A stretch of DNA of 64,000 bases from Platerodrilus igneus (GCA_036346225.1 JARFIW010001257.1:960001-1024000); one strand, 5' to 3'; shown: positions 34,880 through 47,560, counted from the first letter of the stretch. A program made the numbers and translations. The notes: a model not told the origin generated them from the letters alone.

Positions 34880-37107
34880 TGTAACAATTTTTTTGACCAC
34901 TGCAAAGCACCGATAAATTATTAGTTAAATACATCTTTTTGTCTGTTGCATTAAACCAGTAAACGTCGTCAATTAAATAAATATTCGTATTGGGATCATG
35001 TGGTCTAACTACAATTCCGAGATGCTAGTTTGGTTGCTAACATCAGGCGTTAACTATTTGTATAAACATTTTAAGCCAAACATCTTTGATATTTCGTGCG
35101 CAACATGTCAACGATCATTCTGGCTAGAACACTTGGCACGAAGGCATCATGCAGAACCTCAGAGTTCTAACCAGTAATTTGCGTGTGGCTTTACGCCTTT
35201 GTGAAAACTCAAGTGTAATAAACACTTAATATAGTGTTTTTAATAATGGTAAGCAAATAGATAATCTCCTAGACAAACAAAATAATTTTGTTGTAGCGCT
35301 CTTTTCGTATCTTTTTTTGTTTAGTTTGATCCCGTTTTATCTGGTTTTATAAAAATTAGCCCGTTTAAATTTTGTGTTGTATGATTATATGGATCTTTTC
35401 TTTGCGTTTACGATTATCGAGTTTACCATTCAATGTGAGCATTTATTAAGTTGATGATAATATTGTAAATTTAGCGAGAAAGTACTTCAATGTAGCGATA
35501 ATAAATATTGGTCTAACATGAACGTCCTTCAACTTTACTATAATAGGTGGATTTAATAAAATGTTCTGCGATGGAAACTGTATATTTGAAATTTCATCGG
35601 AATGTTCTTCAATTTAGATAGCAATTTTTTGGTTTCAATCTAAACGTTCAATAATTAACAGTAATGGTCTTTTTAAAATTGCTAAGAAAAATTTACAAGT
35701 AACCATGTGGATAATTACACGCAAGATAATTGTTTTGGTAACGATCTAAATACAATAGTACATCGAAGTTTTGCATTTTTGTGAAAACCGTTGGAATGGA
35801 TTTTGGTTTGTCCCGTTATTGCGTAGAGGAAATATGCTTTAAGCTCATATAGTTTGGTACAAGAAACACGCAGCTGGTTATTCGCAGTGCCAAATGTAAA
35901 TGCGACGTCATTTGTTTGTCCAGGAACCGTATGTATATACATCTGCTCTAACACGATGTAACGCTGTCACACAAACAAAAAACTGTTGAAACGAGGTAAG
36001 AGCTTTATATTATTCTTACATGACGTCCGCACTTGGCAAACTTTGATACAAGGCTACACCAGAAAAATAACTTTGTGATGACCTATAACTATTATTTTGT
36101 TTAACAAACTAGAAAGAAAGGACTTTGAAAATTTTTTTATTGCCAATATAAATGCAGTGTAGTGACCGTTATTATTATTACCAAAATTAAGCAACTCCAT
36201 TGAGTTCTGATTAAAGTTTCATTTATGTGTAATTATAGTTAAAGCTTTTGAACATTGAATTATTAGATATTTTCATATACACTTGTAAACCGAGTAACAG
36301 ATCTGATATTTTTGGTATTGATTTGAGTTAATTTTTGTAGTAAAAAGAAACGCTTAACGTATTTGATATTTCATTCAAATTTATAGTTCTACTTCTATGT
36401 AGAACAAATTATAGTAACCTTTTAGAAATGTAAATTTTGGACATACAATTTTTATCATGAAACAACTTTTAATTAAAGAATCACCATTTAATTCTCTTAA
36501 TTAATTGTTTTATTTTGAACAAGTGAGTTCAGAAATAGTGTATCCCGGTCAAGTAACAATAGGCATAAATACCTTTGAGATAATGATATTTGTAGCTTCT
36601 ATTTAACAAAGAAGCTCTAATTGCTCTTTCAGAATTTGATGCCTAATATTTGTGTCTATAAAATTGTGTGCATAATCAATCCTTTCAGTTTTTTATGAGG
36701 TAGCAAGAATATACCTCTTGTGTCCTCACTTTGTTAATTTAATTCAATTTTTTTACAGCTTCTGCGTAAGCAGTTAACACGATATTCCTCTCTAAGGACT
36801 CCCAAGTCCCCCTTAGGGAAAACCTCTGTTCAAAATCTAATGACTTAGTGGCGCCCTCCCTAAACCCTTATTTTGGTATGAATTAAGCCATAGTAAGCAA
36901 ATAATGTTTTGTAAAAAGAACCACGACCAATCCTAATAAGCTCTACCCGAGGAATAGACCCCTAGCATAGTCGGAAGATATTTGCGTTCCATCATTTTAA
37001 GGAAATCCTTCCTTAAAGTTCACTGGTTCCATTTGAGAATATTAAAGAACTCCCGGGTTACTTTAATTATTCAATTAACCCCGTCAGTAAGTAATTATGT
37101 TGTAAGA
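34880..37107 (+). repeat. 3' LTR (2,228 bp) of the gag-only element
   Basis: Partner of 28,483-30,717; see that entry. ORFs at 36982-37248 and 30592-30792 reflect shared LTR sequence, not a gene. Confidence 0.85.
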
Positions 37108-39040
37108 ATATTTCGAAAACACGCAGTTGGTGTGATACGTACGTCTGTGTTCGCTACCGTATCATTCACGTGTCACACGCACGCACTACTTTTGTCCTTT
37201 TTGTTGATTTGCATATCTACAGTGCGGTGCAAAGAGTTTATATTATAGATAGAACAATACAGTCCTTTTTTACAAACTGTGGTGATCATATCAGCATTAG
37301 CAAGATATTTAGCAGCAAATTAAAGGTAGGTGTATTTCCATATTACTGGTTCACTCCTATATACCTCAATCAATGAAATCATATGGATAAAAGCTAAATA
37401 AATTTGATATTAATCCCACTATTGATTAATGTTATTACGTTGTCAAATAAGTGACACCGCAGAAGTAAATAGTTATTTATGTTTACGAATAGAATTTATT
37501 CCAAATCCCAAAGCTTTTATTTGATTGGTTTTGGCATCTCCATTTTCTTCATTAAATTAATTCTAAGAGAAAATTAGATGAAGGATTTAATTAAAAGGAA
37601 TATTTACAAAACAAGAAAACTGTATTAAATTGAGATTATTGAAGCCATTCCACTTATGAGATATTAAAAGATTTTGTTCGAAATAGAAATTTATATATTT
37701 TTTATTATTGTGAGGCACAAACAGCGACCTCAATTGTATGTTAATAATTTTTCTTCCGGGCTTTGTTGCGATTAGTGACTATACGGTTAGTTTAGTTTTG
37801 TGTGCGTAGGGGTTCGGTTTCTTCCCCAACGAGATCCTTTTACGGTTAATTTGTTCACAAGCTATTGAGGCGTCCTTTGTAATTCGTATGACCGTTACCA
37901 CACCATACGCCTCTCGTGCACTCTGCAACATATAGAGCCCTACTTAGGATCGCGAGAACACAGTTTCTTTTTTCATTATATAACCATTTATCACCAATCT
38001 TTCTGGCTAGTTCGACTCGAATTGGTATTACCAGGCCAGTACAAAAATACCTACTATTTATTAGGGAAAAAAAACGTTAAAGTGTATTAGAGAATAAAAT
38101 CGCTCGAAAAATTAAATAGATATTTCTTTAAATTTTGGTGCTGTTATGGTGTAGGTTTTATATTTACAATAAGTTGTATTATTTTAACGTTGCATTAAAA
38201 AGCACCGTTTTTCAAGAGTATCTCGCAGGTAAGTATCTATTCTGTAGCTAACAATTTATAAAGTATTTCCTTGTTCTGAAAAAGCATTTCTTGCCAATAC
38301 AGTAAAGTCAATTAATCACTGTATAAAAATGGAAAAAAGCAATATATTTACTTGTTCATTTTGAAAAAGTCAGGTAGCGTTATAAGTCAAACTAGGGGGT
38401 TATTAAATTGACTGTTCGATAACCTTATAAGTTTGATTTGAAATTCATTTTGTAAGGAAATACTATAACCGAAAAGTTTTCATCAGTGTTCGATATCTAT
38501 ATTATGCGAGAAGGGATTTGAGAAAAATATGAGAAATGATTGCTTTCAGGGTACGTATTGGAAACCCTATTAAGCGTTTTTCTCTTGGGCTATTGATGTT
38601 TCTGTGGCCTGCCCTACCAATGCGTCTGTGATGGATCTAGTTCTTAAAGTAATTTACTACCTTGCATGATCTGCAGAAGTAACTGAACCTTGTATAGATT
38701 GCACATACTTTTTACTGGAAACATTTAAGGTGGCTGTTGGAATTGTTTTGTACATTGCAAGATAATTAAAACATCCGAGGAATTTTTTCTATTACATCTT
38801 TACGGTGCAATGTAAAATTTAAAAAAGTTTTGTTTACATAGCTTTACAAATAGAAGTATTGTACTGCTTGCCAGATCTACTTGTAAAACCATTTATTTCA
38901 CTTTTCTATTAGGACGCTTTACCTTCTTCAATTTTTATGCCCTTTAGTCGAAGATATCAGCTCAAAATCGATTATTATTCTTTGCTAACTTTCATGTGAA
39001 CCACTCAGGTCGGCATATACATTTTTTATACCATTTAAGT
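37108..39040. other. No recognisable feature
   Basis: AT-rich sequence with short ORFs only. The first 270 bp might continue the BEL/Pao element that the gag-only retrotransposon interrupts, but I saw no motif that proves it. A GC-richer stretch at 37,780-37,960 also lacks a partner here. Confidence 0.4.
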
Positions 39041-39053
39041 TGTAGAATCACTG

Positions 39054-39355
39054 AGCGACTCCGTGGCGTAGTTGGTATGCGTGTGACTACTACGCCCAAG
39101 GTCCCGGGTTCAAATCCCGACACGGTTCGCTTGAAAAATGTTAGGCGGACATTTTTCATAAAAATACGCCCTTAATCGGATGAGAGCTAAAATGGAAATC
39201 CCGTGTATGAGTGTTGTCACGCACGTTAAAGATCCCTACCTTGCTTGGAACAGCAAGGGTTCGGCAAGGTTCAAAATTTTTCAGGTAAAAAACTCGCTTC
39301 CTGGTCAATGTAGTGAGTGCCTTCGGGGGATGGAGCATTGGAAAATCAAATGTAG
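39054..39355 (+). mobile_element. tRNA-derived SINE, about 302 bp
   Basis: The head (39,054-39,130) has a perfect RNA polymerase III box A (TGGCGTAGTTGG) and box B (GGTTCAAATCC), and a 5-bp acceptor-like pairing CCGTG/CACGG. The anticodon arm and outer acceptor do not form a proper tRNA. The body follows, with an inverted pair AAAAATGT/ACATTTTT and a GCACGTTAAAGATCCC block. It is flanked by TGTAGAATCACTG (39,041-39,053) and TGTGGAATCACTG (39,356-39,368), a 13-bp target duplication with one mismatch. A second member's head is at 63,908. Confidence 0.85.
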
Positions 39356-39368
39356 TGTGGAATCACTG

Positions 39369-40837
39369 TAAAAGACCGATGCATCATTACCAAACGGACA
39401 TTTTTGGCGCGCTGCCATTATTAGTGACGCGGCGTCGTCAATGTTAGAAATCGTTTAGGAGTAATGTACATAATCGTTCTTGAGCGTGCATTTGATAACG
39501 TATAGCCTGCAATTTATTGCGGAATCAACCAAATAGAAGTGTCTATTCTCCAAAACAGCAACACAAATAAAGCAAACACAACACTGTACCTTAAGCTATC
39601 AACTTCCCACTGGTGCCATCTTAGGTTGAAGAAATGCAGGCTGCATTTATCTACGGCTTTGTGCTGGAACTAACAACTTAACTGTACTAGCACACTATGT
39701 ACAAAAACGCATTTTGAAATCGTGACTTTACAATGTTCAAAGGACGTTGTATAGCATTAGAATCGTATACAGAAGAGTTGGATAAGTAATAGAGCTTTCA
39801 AATGCTCGGTTTGTATTTATACAAATTCAGAACTACGTGGCGAGATAACGTAAAACCATTCCCAGCAATAGAATGTTAAATCTTCTACAAAAGCGGGCAA
39901 AATATATATACTCCAAACAACAACGGCGAAACATTCTTAGAATGTAAGCAATAAAGAAGGTAAGATACGATAATTAATTTCACTGTTCGAATGTGCAAGC
40001 AAAATATATTTTAAAATATCTAAGCGGATATACAACCAGCCATGTGGCCAAGAAAATCAGTTGCCTGACTTTTAGAAAAAAATAGAGGTTTGAATTATTA
40101 TCGATCTGCACTACGGAGATATCACAAATGACTTAATTAGCAGACCAATTCTATTACCAATAATACTTGAGCGACCGAACACGTGCAGATAACAAAATAA
40201 AATTTCACAGTAAACGAGCAGATAACAAGATATTTGTGAGAAGTTTTAATAAGAACCTATTAGAAGTGGTTTTAACGACCAGCAAAATGTTTCAAAGAAT
40301 TTATAATCGCGCTGAAGGATATATTCCACGTACTGAGGGAAATTGTTATACAGGACGGTTTAACACGTATTTATTGAACTTGTTAAGCTTGTATAATTTG
40401 AGAATAATACAAAAGGGTTTAGATTAGCGTTTTTAGGAGGCGCTTAATTACGGTAGGTAAAAACCAATATAGAATCACTCCATTTCAAAAAATTAACGTA
40501 ACAATATAACAAATTGTAATTAATTAAATTTTACGGGTACTTTCTTATAGAGAAACAGGCACTGGACACTTTAATATTGTGTGATGAAACATAATATTAA
40601 AAAGTCCAATGTATGATCGCAAACTTTAGATTACAGTGAGAATTTTGAAATGAGCAATAAGTTAAAGTTGCTTGAATATGATGATAATAACACGGACCAA
40701 CACGAGTTTTTGTTTCCTGGTGACTGATGGGTGTCTCATGAATTTTTGGTCGCTGTAACCGAATCTGCACTCAGAATTTTCGTATCACCTCAGGTATTAA
40801 GATATTCGTTAAAGGCGGTTTATATTGTATAACATAT
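39369..40837. other. No recognisable feature
   Basis: Only short ORFs. The first 90 bases include a GGACATTTTT block echoing the SINE body, possibly an older SINE fragment. Confidence 0.35.
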
Positions 40838-41036
40838 TGTAATGAACGTAATCTGGGGGGTGACTCATCATTGGAATGTAAACAGCGTTATAGTGTCTGG
40901 CGAAGGTTCTAGAAATCGCTGGAAATGATGGGTTTAAGATATATAAGCACCGCGAACAAGATGAGCAGCAGTTGATATCCTAAATGCGTCTATAAATATA
41001 TAAAATATAAACAAAGAAATAATATTTTATTGTACA
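40838..41036 (+). repeat. Possible solo LTR or promoter fragment
   Basis: Begins TGTAATGAACG and ends TTATTGTACA, with a TATA-like GATATATAAGC and a GAACAAGATGAGCAGCAG block downstream, in the style of insect LTR promoters. No partner or target duplication was seen, so this is a weak call. Confidence 0.25.
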
Positions 41037-41289
41037 GTATACGCTGCTGATAGACTTTATTGAATGTAGCGAAAATATGTAAGTCAAACAGATACGTTTT
41101 GCATGTGGCGAGTTTACGATTAAATTTTACAAAAGACAAAAACTACGTTAATCAAAAAAGCCTATAAGCTTTATTTTGAATGCAAACTAAAAGAACCGGA
41201 TATACATTGAACGCCGCATATCTTTGCGCAACGCATAGAATTTAAAGCAAACTGTAAGGTACCAAACCCTGCGATCAGCTCTCAGACTA

Positions 41290-41760
41290 TTTTTTCACAG
41301 TCCTAATTTAGCTGTCTTCAAACGTCCAGAATCATATACATTTGACGATAATATGAATGCTGCTGAAGATAATATTGTTGAACCTATGGAAGGAGCCATA
41401 GATCCTGATTTCCAACCATTTGACAGAGGTATTCCACATTTACTTCTAAAAGATGAGATTAACGACTTAGTACTGGATTTAAATTTATCAAAAGCTCAAG
41501 CCGTTTTGGGATCCAGGTTGCAAGGTTGGAATTTATTACAGAATAGTACACGTATTTCCACATATCGGAGACATGAACAAGATCTTCTGAATTTTTTTAG
41601 ATTTTGATCAGTGGGTGTACTGTGTAGATGTTTCTGGATTAATTGATGCATTAGGATGTAAATACAAAACTAATGAGTGGAGACCATTTACTGATTCATC
41701 TACTCTAAGTTTAAATGGAGTTTCCTGCTGCAATGGAAATTCGTACTCTCTGTTATCCAC
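41290..41760 (+). pseudogene. Decayed second copy of the uncharacterised element gene of 60.1 kb
   Basis: ORF 41353-41607 reads LLLKDEINDLVLDLNLSKAQ then VLGSRLQGWNLL and RRHEQDLLNFF. This aligns with the middle of the 60,139-61,829 gene (QTELNDLVRDLGLSKDAAQ, ILGSRLKDKNLL, RHREKEFAEYF). After a frame change it continues with LIDALGCKY and EWRPFTDSSTLSLNGV, matching MKLGADNYDSTSWRLFIDSS. Start and end are missing and no inverted repeats were found around it. Confidence 0.75.
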
Positions 41761-41912
41761 GCAGTACATATGAAGCAAAACTATGACAATATGGAAACTT
41801 GCTTAAAAAAATTAAGTCTACAGGAAATGGGTGGAGCATATGTGATAATTTAAGTGTCATAGCACTTTTGTGAAAAGAATACACCAACCAAAACGGAAGA
41901 AATTAAAATTTC

Positions 41913-41916
<4 letters not shown>

Positions 41917-41952
<36 letters not shown>
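41917..41952. repeat. (TA)n microsatellite
   Basis: Borders the left side of Penelope-like unit C. Confidence 0.9.
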
Positions 41953-41960
<8 letters not shown>

Positions 41961-42397
41961 ATAAAAGGACAAGTCCACGATAAGGAATTTGTGTGAACAA
42001 AATAAAAATAAGGTGTATCTGTAAATAAACTCTTATGAAAATCATAAAAGCTTGTTCACCTATACAAATAGAGTTAATAGTTGTACAGCCATTAACAAAA
42101 CAATAGCTTTATTATTTCACAAGGGGAGGAAACATCCACTAACCGGTTTCAGCTTCCTTAAGTTTCGTCAGAGCAAATTAGTTTCCAGCAATCCTATGAA
42201 GTATTCGAAGCTATTATACTTATGCAAGTTTGGAGGAATCTTTGTACTATGGCAAAAGTAAATAATACCGCCATCAGGTGGTAGAACACCAACACTACTA
42301 AGCGTGGAAGTACAAAAATTGATTCAAAACTACATCGCAGTTCTATAGATGGCTATACAAGTATGTTTTGCCTTTGAAATTTACGGAACGTTATAGC

Positions 42398-42402
<5 letters not shown>
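41953..42402 (-). mobile_element. Penelope/retrozyme-like unit C
   Basis: Reverse-complement homologue of the two units at 47,561-48,496, more diverged. It is bounded on both sides by (TA)n tracts, so it appears as one free unit. It shares the GGTGGTAGAACACCAACACTACT block in inverse orientation and a degenerate hammerhead at 42,128-42,186. No ORF of Penelope-type RT is present. Confidence 0.7.
42128..42186 (-). ncRNA. Degenerate hammerhead ribozyme
   Basis: Minus strand: core CTGACGA and GAAA are kept, stem I outer pairing GGAAAC/GTTTCC is kept, and stem II (AACTT/AAGCT) has a mismatch. Stem III has lost its ATT loop, leaving ACCGGT. Cleavage is unlikely. Confidence 0.55.

Positions 42403-42449
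<47 letters not shown>
42403..42449. repeat. (TA)n microsatellite
   Basis: Shared border of Penelope-like unit C and the next (TA)n-bounded element, whose first bases are GCTGTGATATG. Confidence 0.9.
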
Positions 42450-42451
<2 letters not shown>

Positions 42452-44167
42452 TGTGATATGCCCCCTACGTTGGTGTGTCTATATTTTTATTGCTATATAC
42501 TGCCCTATTAAGCCCCACGATTTGTACGTTATATTTTATTTGTTGTGATATACTCTTTATGCCTTTTAAATTTTCTATACTTTCTTCTTATCCGCGACTA
42601 GCTCACTGAATGCTCGACTTCCTAATAATAAATTTTATTTACCCTTTAAATGGATTCAAATAAATCAGTTCAAAATCACACAATACAATAATTGATAATA
42701 TGTACAATGTTGTGTAGCCTCAAAGTTTTCCCCTGTATAGAATATTCACTTTCACTAAATTTATGCTTTCCTGAAAGCCAGCAATAATATCTTTTAATTA
42801 TTTTCAAGTATCTTCAAACGTTCTAAGATGCTTTCCCTGTTTTTCTATTTTCAAATGACCTTTTGATGACTCTTACAAATACATAATGTATAGCAAATAT
42901 TAAATTTGAAACAGTTTTTAAATAATAAAGTGTTTAAAAATCGCTAACCTGGAACGGTCACTGGTGTCGCCTCCCATTGTCTATGGTCCGCAACCCTTGC
43001 TATGTCCGTTCTACTTATTGGCCAGAATTATTCATTTTTGATTTCTGGTATCTTTCCTTGAATTAACGTTGAGTACCCCTTTGATCGCACTTTCAGACGT
43101 ATTTTTAGATTTGTGTTCAGGCTTAGATTTCGACATGAATATCGACCTGCATATAAACTTAAATATCGACTGACATCAATAAAACTGACATTAACGAAAG
43201 CGGCATCAATAACAGCCGTCTCAAGAAAAGCCATGTTTTGTTAAATATTAAAATAAATTTAACTAATGTTTAACTTACGTTTATTTGTAGATCGGCTTAT
43301 TTTTCGTCGCACAATTTTTGCACTTTCAGATTTTACTTATTCTGAATTTTAATGTTTCACTAATTAATTTTATCACGTAAATTTCTACTGCATTTGAGCA
43401 TAGTTTGTGCTTGGTTGAATATGAACTCACTTCTTTATTCATTTGCTATCGTATTTATAAGCCCTTCCCACCAATCGTTTCTATTTGTGTGTTTATTGAT
43501 CAAGGCTTGTACTTTACCTTATCTCTGGCAGAACTCGGTATTTTCTCAAATTCCCTGGTTTAATTCTTCGACGAAATGCTTCATCAATCACGTAAGCTTT
43601 TCAGTATTTTGTTAGGATTTCCGATTATTGCTTTTATTCAGTCACGTATTTAATGTTTGTCGTTTAAATGTACAAAACTTATCATATAGTAAACCGCCTG
43701 GTTTTTATTTGTTGGTTACAAAAACGTTGATTTTCTGAACAAATGTATTCTTTCTAGTTACGAATTTAGTGACATATTAGAATGCGTTTTCTTATACATG
43801 CGTTGATATTTTCGACGAAATTATTAAATATCCAGAATGCCAGTTTATCTATCTTTACCGATAATGTATTTATATTGATGCAATTAGTTGCGTTTGAAAC
43901 CATATCTTCACTTAAAACATATTACACGACGTACATATTATTATTTTAGCTAAATGGTATCGGATTATTGCAAAATGAGCTTCTTTCTTATGCATTAAAT
44001 GAAATCTACTATGTATACAGTGTGCTCGCAATTGACTTTTTCTAAAATAGTCGATTTACTCCTATAATAGCTGGAATTATTTGGTTTTCTTAAAGTTAAA
44101 GTTATTTACATCTATCCTATGTCCTCCATGACTTACTCTACACTTAAACTACCCTCTTATCATAGCA
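42450..44167. mobile_element. (TA)n-bounded element, 1.7 kb
   Basis: Left inner end GCTGTGATATG after (TA)n; right inner end TTATCATAGCAA before (TA)n, so the ends are inverted. The right 100 bp match, in reverse complement, the left 100 bp of the element at 46,777 (TTTAAGGGTAGA-type block). A CGACTAGCTCACTG block near 42,594 mirrors the GAGCTAGCC block of the 22.6-24.2 kb element. ORFs (43028-43234, 43394-43615) are short and unrecognised. Confidence 0.65.
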
Positions 44168-44195
44168 ATATATATATATATACATATATATGTAT

Positions 44196-44221
<26 letters not shown>
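44168..44221. repeat. (TA)n-rich microsatellite
   Basis: Alternating AT tract with a few C/G interruptions, following TTATCATAGCAA. Confidence 0.85.
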
Positions 44222-44226
<5 letters not shown>

Positions 44227-46717
44227 CTGATAATGAAATCACGAGAGGTCATTGAACGCCAAATTATGAAGAATAGAGTACCCTCAACAAAAACACGGAA
44301 GTAATTAAAATTTCTTTTTAATATTGAAATTTCACTCTGTATGAACACATACGTGTATTTCAGTAGCACATAAAATAAGATTCCTATCTAAAATAACATT
44401 AGGACGCATACCATTTAAGAATGAAGCCCAATTTTAAATTCACTGATTATGTTAATTCATTTTATCCGTGTGTAAATTACTAATCTTGAGAGAAAATATA
44501 AAGCTATTTTTCATTTTAAATACAGCATAAAAGCGAAGCCCAATTTTTAAATACGTGAAAATATAAGCATACAGTTTCAGCCGTGTGTAAATAATTATTC
44601 TATTATCCTGTTAAAATTTTTTTATAACAAGCTATCATTGCATTTACCGCAGAACGCGTTTAAAGAGGTATCAATTTATAAAGCAAAGCATATTTTCCGT
44701 GTGTGGATATTTGTTATGAAACACAAAACTAGTTTTAGAGCATTTGCGAAAAGACCAATAGTTCTGAAAGTTCGAGCATTTACGTTTTTTAATAAAAGAA
44801 TGCGTAATTTTTACTATGTTTTAAAAGCTATTAAATAAACTAATTATTTTCAATCAATGAACAAATACACTAATTTTAGGAAGCGCTACTATAGTAAGGT
44901 CATAAAAATAGATAAGATGACGATTTTAGTAGCTCTAAGGGAGAGATATTGATTGTAGTAGCTCTAAGAGAGAGATAGTATCGATCCATTTTGTTCATTA
45001 AAAAGAATGGAACAATTTTTCAGATCGCGATAACTCTATACTAATAGCTCATTAAAATGCGAAATCATCCGTGACTAATCTTCGGAAACATAATCTAGAA
45101 TGGAATGGAAAAAAATGACGTATTTAGAATTTTATTATGTAAGGACGAGATTTAATGGGATGTAGGTCATTCATTATACGTCTAGCAAACACGTAAATTT
45201 CGAGTAAAGATTTATTCTTAAATTGATTTTACGACATGCAATATGTAACAGAACTTTGAATAATTATGAAGCATAATTATTTTTAAGAATACTACGAAAA
45301 TTAAACCATCTTTGATAGAAATAATCTTGGTACAAAATCAACTGCTGATTTTAATCGATTAACAAAAGAAATGCACTTTACAAACTGATATTTCAACATC
45401 ACGATTGGTTATAAATGGAGATTTGAAGTGGAACCAGGAAGTATTTGACGCCGCTAATTACAATGAAAATGAGATTTTTATAAGCGTTATTTGACAATAC
45501 TAACTGCACGTATAATTTTGTTTTTTGTAACCTAATAGGATATTTGAATATTATATGGTAAATTAAGCTAGAATAAGAATTTATTTTTATAAAATTTATT
45601 TGTCAATGGGATAATTTATTCCAGCAATTTTGAGACCAGAGCTCAATGCATTTTGACTTTTTTCAAAATTTTCTGCCCAGCATATTTGGCCAACTTCACT
45701 GACAAATGGTATAGCACAAGTATAGGTAAATTATCCTGAGAATTTTTAAAAAAAATTTTGTGACTCACATATGAGATGTTTGAGTTCTGTAGTTATTAGC
45801 AAGCATTAGGTGGAGTTTATTTTAATATATAAGTAGCCATTAGAAAAATTTCTGTCTAGGCTTAAGCTGTGAATTGTTTATATAAGCGATATTTATATCT
45901 GTGAATGTAAGAGATGTGTATAAAAGAAAAATGTTTTTGAATGCATCTAGGATGGTTCATAGATGTTTCTTGAAATTTCTGTGTGTCACTTCTTTTTGGT
46001 AAAATCTACAACATATTTTCCTCTGAACTAGCCAGGCAAGGAAAAGGACACGGTAAAATAGAAATTTAATATTTTCTATTGCATTCTCATTAATACAAAA
46101 CGGCTGTACCCGAGACACAGCATCTTTTGTGGCTCCCAACGTTTAGGTGCCCGGTCACAGCAATATATTTGTGCACAAATTATTTTAGAGCTATAAAAAA
46201 CGGCCAACGCTTGCGTTCTATTAAAAAGGTGCAATTTCAACTCAACTTTCTAAAATTACCATTTGTTTTATTAATAAATGAATTTTTTAACATTATGAGA
46301 CTGAATCTGGTGTAGAAAATTATTGTAATCTTTGTACTTTTATCGGCGTAAATGCATTTTTCTTTCGATCTTAGCATAATGTCTTTGATCTCTGGCATAT
46401 GTTGCTGTATTAATTCTGAACACTCAAATAAAAAACTACACCAAATTTATATCTACACAACTAATTAATTATTCTTTTCAGGTCCATCCAAGATGTCCAG
46501 CACCTGCTTCTACATTTCCATTTTTCTACATTTAACAGTTTGCTGCTCATAGGAAACGTATGTGAAGTTATTGTGTCGCCTTCAGCAACGCTTCCACTTT
46601 GTTACAAGGCGTATCATTTGATATTTCGATTGTATTATAAATACATTTTATAAATAATTTTAAATAATATAAGAACCGCTTTGTTTTAACCAATGTCTCT
46701 AGTTTTTCTAAAGCTGA

Positions 46718-46720
<3 letters not shown>
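44222..46720. other. No recognisable gene
   Basis: Weakly self-similar AT-rich sequence. A 30-bp duplication built on GTAGCTCTAAG lies at 44,930-44,986, and CCGTGTGTAAAT recurs at 44,466 and 44,581. A CACAGCAATATAT motif at about 46,157 resembles the element end motif but lacks an adjoining (TA)n. Confidence 0.4.

Positions 46721-46776
<56 letters not shown>
46721..46776. repeat. Compound (TC)n-(TA)n microsatellite
   Basis: About 30 bases of TC followed by 26 bases of AT, ending at the TTGCTATGATAA element end. Confidence 0.95.
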
Positions 46777-47560
46777 TGCTATGATAATAGGGTAGTTTAA
46801 GGGTAGATTAAGTTATAGGGGTCGTAGAATAAATATAAACGACTTCAAAATTAAGAAAAGCAAATAATTCCAGAAATTATAAGAGTAAATCGGTCACTTT
46901 ACATAATGTTAATTAAGAAGACACTGTATATAAAATATACGGAATTAAATGCATGAGAACATAAATATGTCTAAGTGTAGTTTACAAGTAAAGAAAAGAT
47001 TTTAAAACGCAACAAATTGCATCAAAATTAAATCACCGGGAAGCATAGATAAATTGGCATTCCAAATATTTAACAATTGCGTCGAAAATATCAACGTAAA
47101 CGCATCCTAAATAATTCATTATTAGAAAATTGTTACGTGACTAGAAAACAACACATTTGTTCAGAAAACCAATATTCTGTGGAAACAAATAAACACCAGG
47201 CGGTTTAATTATATGATAAATTAACAAACATCAAATACGTGAGTTGATGAGAAGCCAAAAGTTGGAAATCCTCGAATAATAGTGCAATATGCTGAATGCG
47301 GACGTGACGAACAGAGCATTCATCGAAGATTTAAATAAAGTAATTTGTAAAAATTTTGAGTTTTGCTAGATAAGGCAAAAGCATCAGCCTAGATTTAAAT
47401 ACGCCAATGAAAACAATTGGAGGAAGAGCTTATATATACGATAGAACCAGAACGACATTTTAGTCTATATTCAACTGAGCAACAACTATGTCCGAAGGTG
47501 TTAAAAACTCACGTAAATAGTGAAGTAAAAATTAAAACAAATCAGATTTAAAAGTACGAG
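46777..47560. mobile_element. End of a (TA)n-bounded element, partial
   Basis: Starts TTGCTATGATAA and matches in reverse complement the right end of the 42,450-44,167 element for at least 100 bp. Recognisable homology ends where Penelope-like unit A begins at 47,561. Confidence 0.6.

Larger units (their letters stand above)
28483..37107 (+). mobile_element. LTR retrotransposon with gag and 2.2-kb LTRs, no recognisable pol
   Basis: Two direct repeats (28,483-30,717 and 34,880-37,107), both starting TGTAAYAATTTTTTTGACC, flank a plus-strand gag, a degenerate tRNA-Lys-like primer-binding site next to the 5' LTR, and a purine tract next to the 3' LTR. The 2.3 kb after gag has no protease, RT, RNase H or integrase that I can read in any frame. 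The LTRs look roughly 97% identical by eye. It could be a non-autonomous lineage or a copy deleted in pol. No clear target duplication was seen. Confidence 0.8.

Noticed and set aside
37108..37376. BEL/Pao 3' LTR continuing after the gag-only element
   Set aside because: Plausible from the nesting, but no partner LTR or motif was found in the window.
39054..39130. A functional tRNA gene
   Set aside because: Boxes A and B are good, but the acceptor stem pairs for only about five bases, the anticodon loop lacks the usual T33, and a SINE body with a target duplication follows.
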